This document shows, piece after piece, positions 8,078 through 14,994 of a DNA stretch of 19,033 bases (within the stretch, counting starts at the first letter, position 1; each line of letters begins with the position of its first letter). Under the pieces are notes generated by a model. It saw only the letters and a list, made by a program, of their open reading frames with translations. It was not told the DNA's origin and ran no database searches. The stretch comes from an uncultured Porphyromonadaceae bacterium (GTDB lineage Bacteria > Bacteroidota > Bacteroidia > Bacteroidales > Muribaculaceae), in assembly GCA_947177595.1 (NCBI GenBank), contig CAMWUZ010000011.1, positions 1 to 19,033 on the forward strand. Reading direction: 5' to 3'. A program made the position numbers and the translations under genes.

Positions 8078-8103
8078 GTGTATTGATTTTTATTGTAACT
8101 TTG
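8075..8103 (+). promoter_or_regulatory. Bacteroidetes-type promoter of the TPR-OMP-GT2-pyrC unit
   Basis: TAACTTTG (8096-8103) fits the -7 consensus TAnnTTTG and lies 23 nt before the ATG at 8127. The only nearby TTTG (8075-8078) is 17 bp upstream, slightly shorter than the usual 19-21, and belongs to the terminator T-tract. A perfect 14-bp palindrome, ACTTTGCGCAAAGT (8098-8111), overlaps the -7 element and the likely start site and could be an operator. Confidence 0.68.
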
Positions 8104-8126
8104 CGCAAAGTATAATCTTCACGACA

Positions 8127-11117
8127 ATGAAATGCCTTAGATTAGCCTCGGCTCTGCTTGCTATAGCATTCTGTACTGCGAGTGGCTTTGCGCAGCTAAA
8201 TTCACCTGATGCGGCGGGATACCTTTTACGTGCTCGTAAGATGCTCGCGGATAATAATCCGGTAGGATGTATCGATCAGATTTCCAAACTGAAAACCCTC
8301 AATCCCACCTCCGCACAGATAGAGGAGGCTTCGCTTCTCGAGGTATTTGCCTCAGTAGCTGAAAGAGATGCCTCAGCTCCGGCAAAACTGAAGGCATGGA
8401 TTGCCGAATATCCCGCTTCACCGTTTTGTGGCGAAGCGACCCTAATGTTGGCTAATCTATATTTTGATTCACGAAAATATAGCGAGGCACTTGATATTTA
8501 CAATAATCTTGACGAGGAAGGTTTCTCAGCCCCTGATGCTCAGAATCTGAATTATCACAAGGCTTATTCATATCTCGCGCTTGATGATATCGACTCGGCG
8601 GAGGCTCTTTTCACGCAGCTTTCTTCCAAGGGGGCATATAAAGTAGAGCGTGAATTCTATCTTGCCTATATAGCCTATGCTAAAGGTGACTACAAGAAGG
8701 CGTTGCCGGTATTCAAATCACTTTCGTCAAACGCTGAATTCGGCACACAGGCAAAGTATTATATCGCACAGATTGATTTTGTGGAGCACCGTTTTGAAGA
8801 AGTCCTTGCAAATGCCGTCTCCGTAATCGCATCCAAGGCTATACCGGAATATAATGCCGAGGCTTGCAGAATCGCGGGTGAGTCACTGTTTAATCTCGGC
8901 AGAGAGTCGGAGGCTATTCCATATTTAAAAAATTATGTGCGTGAAGTGGGTGAAGACATCATGCCCTCAACGGCATATATACTTGGCGTGAGCGAGTATC
9001 ACACAGGTAATTACGGCGGTGCGGCAACTATGTTCAAGCGTGTGACCTCTCAGGATGACGCTATGGGTCAGAGCGCGAACCTGTATCTCGGGCAATGCTA
9101 TGTTGCAGACGGTAATGCAACCGCCGCGCTTATGGCATTTGAGAAAGCGTTTAAGATGAACTTCGACAAAGAGGTGTCGGAGGAGGCTCTGTATAATTAT
9201 GCCGTTGCGAAATCAAACGGCGGCAGATTGCCTTTTGGTAATTCGGTGGCTCTGTTTGAGAATTTCCTCGCAAGTTATCCGCAATCGAAATACGCATCCG
9301 AGGTCGAGAAGTATATTCTTGACGGATATATGTCGGACAATGATTTTGAGAATGTTCTCCGCGTGGTGGGAAATATGAAGCGACCCTCGAAATCCATGCT
9401 TCTCGCAAAGCAGCGGGCGCTTTTCATGGCAGGTACCAGAGATTATTCGGCAGGAAAAGTTGCGGAGGCGCTCAGGCGTTTTGCAGAAGCGGCGACTATG
9501 TCCCCGAGTGATGTCGCCGTTGCCCGACAGTCTCTACTGTGGCAGGGTATATGTATGTACGACAACGGTAACTATGACGGTGCGGCTTCCTGCTTCAACA
9601 GATATCTGAGCGGAGCCAATTCCAGGGATGTTAATGCGTTGCTGGCACGATATAATCTCGCTTATTCACAATTCGCATCCGACAAATATGCGGCCGCACT
9701 CGGTAATTTCAGAACTATTGCATCCGGTAATGCCTCAAATGAAATGAAAGCGGATGCATATAGCCGTATCGGGGACTGCCTCTATTATTCTTCAAAATTT
9801 GCCGAGGCTGCGGATAATTATGACAAGGCATTTTCGCTGAATCCATCCGCTGGTGATTATCCGATGTATCAGCAGGCTGTTATGCTTGGTCTGCAGAGAA
9901 AACATTCCGAAAAGATTCGTCGGATGGATGAGATGATACAGAAATTTCCCGCTTCGGCTCTTGTGCCTGCCGCGCTGCTCGAAAAGGCGGAGGCTTATGC
10001 GGCATCAGGCAATATATCTAAGACGATTGATGTGTATAATACCCTGCTTGACAAGTATGGCTCTACAGCTTACGGGAGAAAGGGTATGTTACAGCTCGCA
10101 ATCACAAATCTCAATACCGGTGACCGCAAATCGGCAGTGGAGAATTATAAGAAGGTGATAACCACATATCCTACAAGTGAGGAGGCGGTTCTTGCGATAG
10201 ATGATCTAAAACGGATCTATGCAGAGGACGGCGCATTGCAGCAGTTTATTCAGTTCATGACTACAGTTCCGGATGCCCCATCCGTTAATCCGTCAGAGCT
10301 GGACGTTCTTTCATTCAGGGCGGCTGAATCAGATTACATAAACGAAGACAAGACCGATAAGCTGAATAAATATCTGAGCGAATATCCTAAGGGCATTCAT
10401 GAAGCGCAAGCGCTTTTCTACCTTGCTGAGGCTGCCTATAACAAGGCTGATTATCCTGCCGCCCTCTCTTTCTCGGACAGACTTCTCGGCGCGTATCCGG
10501 ATGCATCCGCAGCTGAGGATGCCATGCTGATCAAGGCGGAATCGGAAATGGCTCTCGGTAAAGGTGAATTAGCTCTTGAGACATTCCGCACCCTCTCCAA
10601 TAAAGCTACCGGTGCACGTAATTTGCATGATGCGCGTGTCGGATATATGCGTACTGCTCTTGCTCTTGGTGAAAATGCAGAAGTATTGGAAGTTGCTGAT
10701 GCTCTTCTGTCATCGTCAGCCGGATCTCAATCCAACAACAGTGAAATAAAATACTCCAAAGCGCTTGCTCTGAGTCGCTCGGGCAATCCGGAAAAGGCTC
10801 GTGAGATATGGAGTGAACTTGCTGTTAATCCGGCGGAAGTTTATGGGGCGAGAAGTGCCGTTGCGCTTGCTGAATCACTCGTGGCGGACGGTAAAAGCGA
10901 AGATGCGGTAAAGGTTGCCGATGAGTTTATCAACTCCAATCCTCCCCATGCCTATTGGCTTGCCCGGGGATTTATTGTGCTGAGTGATGCCCTAAGGGCG
11001 CAGGGCGAAACTTTTGAGGCGGATGAATATTTGCGCACTCTTAAAGAAAACTATCCAGGAACAGAAGCGGATGTTTTTGAAATGATTGAAAAACGACTTA
11101 AAAAATCGGCGATATGA
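8127..11117 (+). CDS. Large periplasmic tetratricopeptide-repeat protein
   Basis: 996 residues from the ATG at 8127. An in-frame TTG at 8040 lies in the terminator hairpin upstream of the promoter, so I reject it. The signal peptide (MKCLRLASALLAIAFCTASG) probably ends at GFA-Q; no proper lipobox is seen, since the residue before Cys is Phe. Nearly all of the mature protein is a TPR/Sel1-like helical solenoid, with units such as YNLAYSQFASDKYAAALGNF, YSRIGDCLYYSSKFAEAADN and AQALFYLAEAAYNKADYPAA. There is no catalytic domain. Blocks such as FLASYPQSKYASEVEKYI resemble cell-envelope TPR proteins of the CpoB/BamD type. The gene ends in ATGA, overlapping the start of the outer-membrane barrel gene. 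That coupling suggests the two products form an envelope complex, with the TPR protein as periplasmic scaffold or adaptor (inference). Confidence 0.88.
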   Translation: MKCLRLASALLAIAFCTASGFAQLNSPDAAGYLLRARKMLADNNPVGCIDQISKLKTLNPTSAQIEEASLLEVFASVAERDASAPAKLKAWIAEYPASPFCGEATLMLANLYFDSRKYSEALDIYNNLDEEGFSAPDAQNLNYHKAYSYLALDDIDSAEALFTQLSSKGAYKVEREFYLAYIAYAKGDYKKALPVFKSLSSNAEFGTQAKYYIAQIDFVEHRFEEVLANAVSVIASKAIPEYNAEACRIAGESLFNLGRESEAIPYLKNYVREVGEDIMPSTAYILGVSEYHTGNYGGAATMFKRVTSQDDAMGQSANLYLGQCYVADGNATAALMAFEKAFKMNFDKEVSEEALYNYAVAKSNGGRLPFGNSVALFENFLASYPQSKYASEVEKYILDGYMSDNDFENVLRVVGNMKRPSKSMLLAKQRALFMAGTRDYSAGKVAEALRRFAEAATMSPSDVAVARQSLLWQGICMYDNGNYDGAASCFNRYLSGANSRDVNALLARYNLAYSQFASDKYAAALGNFRTIASGNASNEMKADAYSRIGDCLYYSSKFAEAADNYDKAFSLNPSAGDYPMYQQAVMLGLQRKHSEKIRRMDEMIQKFPASALVPAALLEKAEAYAASGNISKTIDVYNTLLDKYGSTAYGRKGMLQLAITNLNTGDRKSAVENYKKVITTYPTSEEAVLAIDDLKRIYAEDGALQQFIQFMTTVPDAPSVNPSELDVLSFRAAESDYINEDKTDKLNKYLSEYPKGIHEAQALFYLAEAAYNKADYPAALSFSDRLLGAYPDASAAEDAMLIKAESEMALGKGELALETFRTLSNKATGARNLHDARVGYMRTALALGENAEVLEVADALLSSSAGSQSNNSEIKYSKALALSRSGNPEKAREIWSELAVNPAEVYGARSAVALAESLVADGKSEDAVKVADEFINSNPPHAYWLARGFIVLSDALRAQGETFEADEYLRTLKENYPGTEADVFEMIEKRLKKSAI

Positions 11118-12775
11118 GAAAAGAAAGATTTGCAATTGTTGTCTCCGTGATTGGTCTTGCCTTTTGCGCCGGTGCTCAGTCACTGAATAAGGAAATTAAG
11201 GTCGAGCGCGATATTGTTCCGGAATATCGTGATGCGGATCGTCTCCCGATTTCGCCCGTGATATCACTTCCTGCTATCGCTCGTCCGGAGCTCAAGTATA
11301 GTCTTGTCGATCGCCATGTAGGTGTGACCACGTCATTGTTTACCTTGCCCGTTGGAACCCCCTTGATAGATGAGCCGACGGTTTATCCCGGATATGCGGC
11401 AGTGGGCTATATGCCGCTTGTCAATGTAGGGGTTTCTGCAGGATACCGGTTTATAGACAACGATAAGACAGCATTGGGAGCATGGATGCAGTATAATGGA
11501 AGAATATATAATCCAAATTGGGGACGTGATGCTGCTAATCTGGATAAAAAGAGTGATGACTATAAGAATCATGCCGCTTCGCTTGGTGTTAATTTAAGGC
11601 ACCATACGGGAGCGGATGCCATATTGACAGCTCTTGCAGACTACTCATATTATCACTACTATGCTCCGGGGCTCTTGAATGACAGTCAGGGAGTAAATAA
11701 TGTAAACGCAGTTCTCTCGTGGAAGAAAGATGGCGGAGAAGAGTTGTTTTACGGTATTGGTGGAGGCTTTTCCCGTTTCGCGTTCATCAATCAGAACAAA
11801 TGCAGTGACAATAATGGACAGATTTATTTGCATAGGGCTCCTATACGCCAGAATAAATTTAATTTCAACGGCAATGCGGGAGTAAATATCTCAAAAGAAT
11901 CCAAGGCAGGCATCGGAGTGGACTTTACTTATCTCCATACTCCGATGACCGTTGCTGAAGAAGAAAACACAACGCTTAACACCTGGCTATTACGGCTCAC
12001 CCCGAGCTATCGATATGTTGTCCGTGATCTGTCGGTTGATTTGGGTATGAAAATAGACATAACTCACGGTGAGGGCAAGGCATTCCATATAGCTCCGGAT
12101 ATAAAAGCCGTATATCGTCCGCTGGGTTTCTTGGGGGTAAACATTAAAGCTGGTGGTGGTGAGATTCAGAACACAGCATCTTCAATTTATTTTGACATGC
12201 CTTATATGGAGCAGTTAATAGCTTATGAAAACTCTCATGTGCCTCTTATGCTTGACGCAGGATTGACTTTTGGTCCTTTCAAAGGGGCTTATCTTGAGGT
12301 TTTCGGCGGCTGGGCTAAAGCTAATGAATGGATGATGCCGTTTGGAAATGCAAACATTGGATTAGCTCCCGTGAATGTGAGCGGCTGGCATGGTGGTGTC
12401 ACTGCCGGATATCGGTATGGAAGCACTCTTGAGGCGAAAATCACTGCCGAATGCGCGTCTGGGAGCAATAATATAGTCCACTCATATTACCTGTGGAGAG
12501 ACAGAGCGAAATATGTGATTGACGGTATGGTAACATATTCTCCCATAGATAAACTTGGTATTTCGTTGAAGTACCTGATGCGAGCCAAACGCAAGGCGGG
12601 AAACGAATCATTAGGGTCGGTTAATTCTGCCAATTTCGGCGTTAAATACAGAATTAACGACAAGGTGTCGGTTTTTCTTGATGGTGAGAATCTTTTCAAT
12701 AAACGGTTCCATTATATTGGAGGGGTGCCCTCCCAGGGAATTACAGGGCTTGCTGGTGTAACAGTGAAATTTTAA
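11114..12775 (+). CDS. Outer-membrane beta-barrel protein, TonB-receptor-like barrel without a plug domain
   Basis: 553 residues with a signal peptide (MRKERFAIVVSVIGLAFCAGA, mature end near QSLNKEI). After a ~60-residue N-terminal segment (VERDIVPEYRDADRLPISP) the sequence becomes alternating, aromatic and glycine-rich strands (GYMPLVNVGVSAGYRF, SLGVNLRHHTGADAI, LEVFGGWAKANEW) typical of a barrel. The C-terminal part has ENLFNKRFHYIGG and ends in GVTVKF, a terminal-Phe outer-membrane insertion signal close to the last strands of TonB-dependent receptors. At this length there is no room for a standard ~130-residue plug plus a 22-strand barrel, and no plug motif is seen. The start overlaps the TPR gene stop by 4 nt. 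Substrate unknown. It might be a transporter, a porin or a structural partner of the TPR protein. Confidence 0.82.
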   Translation: MRKERFAIVVSVIGLAFCAGAQSLNKEIKVERDIVPEYRDADRLPISPVISLPAIARPELKYSLVDRHVGVTTSLFTLPVGTPLIDEPTVYPGYAAVGYMPLVNVGVSAGYRFIDNDKTALGAWMQYNGRIYNPNWGRDAANLDKKSDDYKNHAASLGVNLRHHTGADAILTALADYSYYHYYAPGLLNDSQGVNNVNAVLSWKKDGGEELFYGIGGGFSRFAFINQNKCSDNNGQIYLHRAPIRQNKFNFNGNAGVNISKESKAGIGVDFTYLHTPMTVAEEENTTLNTWLLRLTPSYRYVVRDLSVDLGMKIDITHGEGKAFHIAPDIKAVYRPLGFLGVNIKAGGGEIQNTASSIYFDMPYMEQLIAYENSHVPLMLDAGLTFGPFKGAYLEVFGGWAKANEWMMPFGNANIGLAPVNVSGWHGGVTAGYRYGSTLEAKITAECASGSNNIVHSYYLWRDRAKYVIDGMVTYSPIDKLGISLKYLMRAKRKAGNESLGSVNSANFGVKYRINDKVSVFLDGENLFNKRFHYIGGVPSQGITGLAGVTVKF

Positions 12776-12777
12776 CG

Positions 12778-13551
12778 ATGTCAGAATTACAGATAAATGA
12801 CAGGTCGGACAGTGTTGTAATTATTCCGACCTATAATGAAAAAGAAAATATCCGCGCTATTTGCGAGGCGGTTATCGGTTTGCCACACCAGTTTGATATT
12901 CTTGTTATTGACGATGGCTCGCCGGACGGGACTGCAGATATTGTGCGTGAGCTTCAGAAAGAGACCCCCGGGCGTATTCATCTTACAGAGCGTAAAGGCA
13001 AGCAGGGATTAGGCACGGCATATATTGCCGGGTTCAAGCAGTCGCTTGGATTGGGCTACGAGTATATATTTGAGATGGATGCCGATTTCTCGCACAATCC
13101 CGCAGATCTGATTCCGCTCCGCAACGCTTGTGCGGTAGAAGGCGCCGATATGGCAATAGGTTCGCGATATGTTACCGGAGTGAATGTGGTCAACTGGCCT
13201 ATGGGAAGGGTGCTGATGTCATATTACGCTTCCGCTTATGTGAGGTTTATAACCGGGCTTCCCATGCGTGACACTACAGCCGGTTTTGTGTGTTATACCC
13301 GCAGAGTACTCGAGGCGATGGATCTTGATAAAATAAGATTTAAAGGCTACGCGTTCCAGATAGAGATGAAGTTCACGGCATTCAAATATGGCTTCAAGAT
13401 TATTGAGGTTCCTATAATATTTGTGAATCGTGTATTGGGTGAGAGCAAGATGAATAGCAGCATATTCAGTGAGGCTGTATTCGGTGTGATGAGGCTAAAA
13501 TTGTCAAGCCTGTTCAAGAAATTTCCTGACTATGGGAAAAGGGATAAATAA
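12778..13551 (+). CDS. Polyprenyl-phosphate mannose synthase-like glycosyltransferase (GT2, DPM1 family)
   Basis: 257 residues with the GT2/DPM1 fold. IIPTYNEKENI begins near residue 15, the nucleotide site DDGSPDGT spans 45-52, GLGTAYIAGF lies near 77-86, and the metal-binding DAD (101-103) sits within FEMDADFSHNP. Then follow GSRYVTG, DTTAGFVCY and the C-terminal GESKMNSSI. The family transfers mannose (sometimes glucose or another sugar) from a nucleotide sugar to a polyprenyl phosphate at the inner face of the cytoplasmic membrane, to feed protein or envelope glycosylation. No C-terminal transmembrane (GtrA-like) domain is present, so this is the short form. It starts 2 nt after the barrel gene and overlaps pyrC by 20 nt, so it is co-translated with both. 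The sugar specificity cannot be read from sequence. Confidence 0.9.
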   Translation: MSELQINDRSDSVVIIPTYNEKENIRAICEAVIGLPHQFDILVIDDGSPDGTADIVRELQKETPGRIHLTERKGKQGLGTAYIAGFKQSLGLGYEYIFEMDADFSHNPADLIPLRNACAVEGADMAIGSRYVTGVNVVNWPMGRVLMSYYASAYVRFITGLPMRDTTAGFVCYTRRVLEAMDLDKIRFKGYAFQIEMKFTAFKYGFKIIEVPIIFVNRVLGESKMNSSIFSEAVFGVMRLKLSSLFKKFPDYGKRDK

Positions 13552-14896
13552 AAAAACTGTCATATATAATGCCCGGCTTGCTAATGAAGGCAAGGTTGAG
13601 GCAGGCTATCTTGTCATAGAAGGTGAATATATATCCGAGGTGGGATATGGGAATGTGCCTGAAGCACTCCTGGGAGATGATAACTGTACGGTAGATGCCG
13701 ATGGTAGATTGCTGATGCCGGGAATTATTGATGAGCATGTGCATTTCCGTGATCCCGGTCTCACTCAGAAAGCGGACATGATGACGGAGAGCCGTGCGGC
13801 AGTTGCCGGCGGAGTTACATCATTCATCGATATGCCGAACACAATGCCGGCAACAACCACGATTGAGGCGGTCGAAGGTAAAATGGCTCGTGCTGCAGAG
13901 GTTTCTTGTGCAAACTACGGATTCTTTTTAGGAGCCACAAACAGTAATGTCGACGAACTTCTTGCTGCCGATTATTCCAAAGTGGCGGGAGTTAAAGTAT
14001 TCCTTGGGTCTTCTACAGGTAATATGTTGGTAGATAGTAAATCAACAATCTCCCGTATTTTTGCCGAGGTGCCTGCTCTGATAGCTGTTCATGCCGAGGA
14101 TGAATCCATAATCAGCGCCAATAAAAAGATGGTTGTCGAGAAATTCGGAGAAGATGCTCCGGTAGAACTGCACCCGCTGATACGAAGTCGTGAAGCATGT
14201 GTCGAGGCGACTAAAAGGGCGGTTGAGGGAGCAAAGAAGTATAATGCAAGACTCCATGTGCTGCATATTTCAACAGAAGACGAACTTGCTTTATTTTCTC
14301 CCGGACCTGTTGGAGATAAAAAAATCACGGCTGAGACCTGTCCGCAATACCTTCTATTCTCAAATGCGCAATATGCTACGCATGGTAGTCGGATTAAATG
14401 CAATCCGGCAATAAAAATGCAGGAGGATAGATCTGCTTTGCGCAAAGCTGTTGCTGATAGTGTGATAGATGTAATAGCTACCGACCATGCTCCACATTTG
14501 CCGGAAGAGAAAACCGGAGGGGCATTGAAGGCTGTATCCGGTATGCCCATGATTCAATTTTCACTGCCTGTTATGCTTTCACTCGCTTCAGAGGGGGTGA
14601 TTCCGATAGAAAAGGTAGTGGAGACTATGTGTCACAATCCGGCGAGAATATATGGAATTGACCGGCGTGGGTTCTTGCGTCCAGGATACTATGCGGATAT
14701 TGTGCTGGTTGATGACCAATGCGAGGAATATATAGTGACATCAGAAATGGTGCTTAGCAAGTGCGGCTGGACTCCGCTTGAGGGTGCGACGCTCAGCGCT
14801 AAAGTTGACATGACGTGGGTAAATGGAGAAATAGTGTGGCGCTATGGAGTGCTTTTCGGCAGCAAACGAGGCAAGGCATTAAAATTTTCGCGGTAG
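13532..14896 (+). CDS. pyrC: Dihydroorotase
   Basis: Cyclises carbamoyl-aspartate to dihydroorotate in pyrimidine synthesis; cytoplasmic, zinc-dependent amidohydrolase. 454 residues, long-form (allantoinase/hydantoinase-like) dihydroorotase. Metal ligands are visible in order: HVH (H69, H71) in DEHVHFRDPG, K155 in GVKVFLGSS (position of the carboxylated lysine in relatives), H187 in AVHAEDE, H245 in LHVLHIST, and D318 in ATDHAPH. The C-terminal NPARIYGI and GYYADIVLVD motifs are typical. The ATG at 13532 lies inside the end of the glycosyltransferase gene (20-nt overlap). The first beta-strand (KTVIYNARLANEGKVEAGYL) follows directly, so no later start fits. Being last in an envelope-gene operon is the only odd feature. 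Allantoinase or hydantoinase activity is a less likely alternative. Confidence 0.94.
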   Translation: MGKGINKKTVIYNARLANEGKVEAGYLVIEGEYISEVGYGNVPEALLGDDNCTVDADGRLLMPGIIDEHVHFRDPGLTQKADMMTESRAAVAGGVTSFIDMPNTMPATTTIEAVEGKMARAAEVSCANYGFFLGATNSNVDELLAADYSKVAGVKVFLGSSTGNMLVDSKSTISRIFAEVPALIAVHAEDESIISANKKMVVEKFGEDAPVELHPLIRSREACVEATKRAVEGAKKYNARLHVLHISTEDELALFSPGPVGDKKITAETCPQYLLFSNAQYATHGSRIKCNPAIKMQEDRSALRKAVADSVIDVIATDHAPHLPEEKTGGALKAVSGMPMIQFSLPVMLSLASEGVIPIEKVVETMCHNPARIYGIDRRGFLRPGYYADIVLVDDQCEEYIVTSEMVLSKCGWTPLEGATLSAKVDMTWVNGEIVWRYGVLFGSKRGKALKFSR

Positions 14897-14899
14897 CTT

Positions 14900-14934
14900 T
14901 TTGTATGGATATTTATTAAATATTCATAACTTTG
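14900..14934 (+). promoter_or_regulatory. korAB promoter with a 25-bp near-palindrome filling the spacer
   Basis: TTTG (14900-14903) and TAACTTTG (14927-14934) form a Bacteroidetes -33/-7 pair with a long 23-bp spacer. The spacer is taken up by TATGGATATTTA (14904-14915), a central T, and TAAATATTCATA (14917-14928). These arms are complementary except for one G/A position, and the right arm overlaps the first two bases of the -7 box. No T-run follows and the centre is one base, so a terminator is unlikely; an operator for a dimeric regulator is the better reading. The leader to the ATG at 14995 is about 50 nt. Confidence 0.62.
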
Positions 14935-14994
14935 CCGAGCCGCATAAAAGCGGAATATTACTAAGATAATACCAGAAAACAAATATAGATAATA

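Noticed and set aside
8040..8126. Upstream TTG start adding 29 residues to the TPR protein
   Set aside because: It lies in the pgi terminator, upstream of the promoter; the ATG at 8127 begins directly with a signal peptide.
14904..14928. Terminator for pyrC
   Set aside because: The inverted repeat is almost all A/T with a one-base centre and no T-run follows, so it would make a poor terminator; an operator fits better.
14940..14953. CCGC-ATAAAA-GCGG hairpin in the korA leader
   Set aside because: A 4-bp stem is within chance expectation and shows no link to the start codon or an antiterminator.
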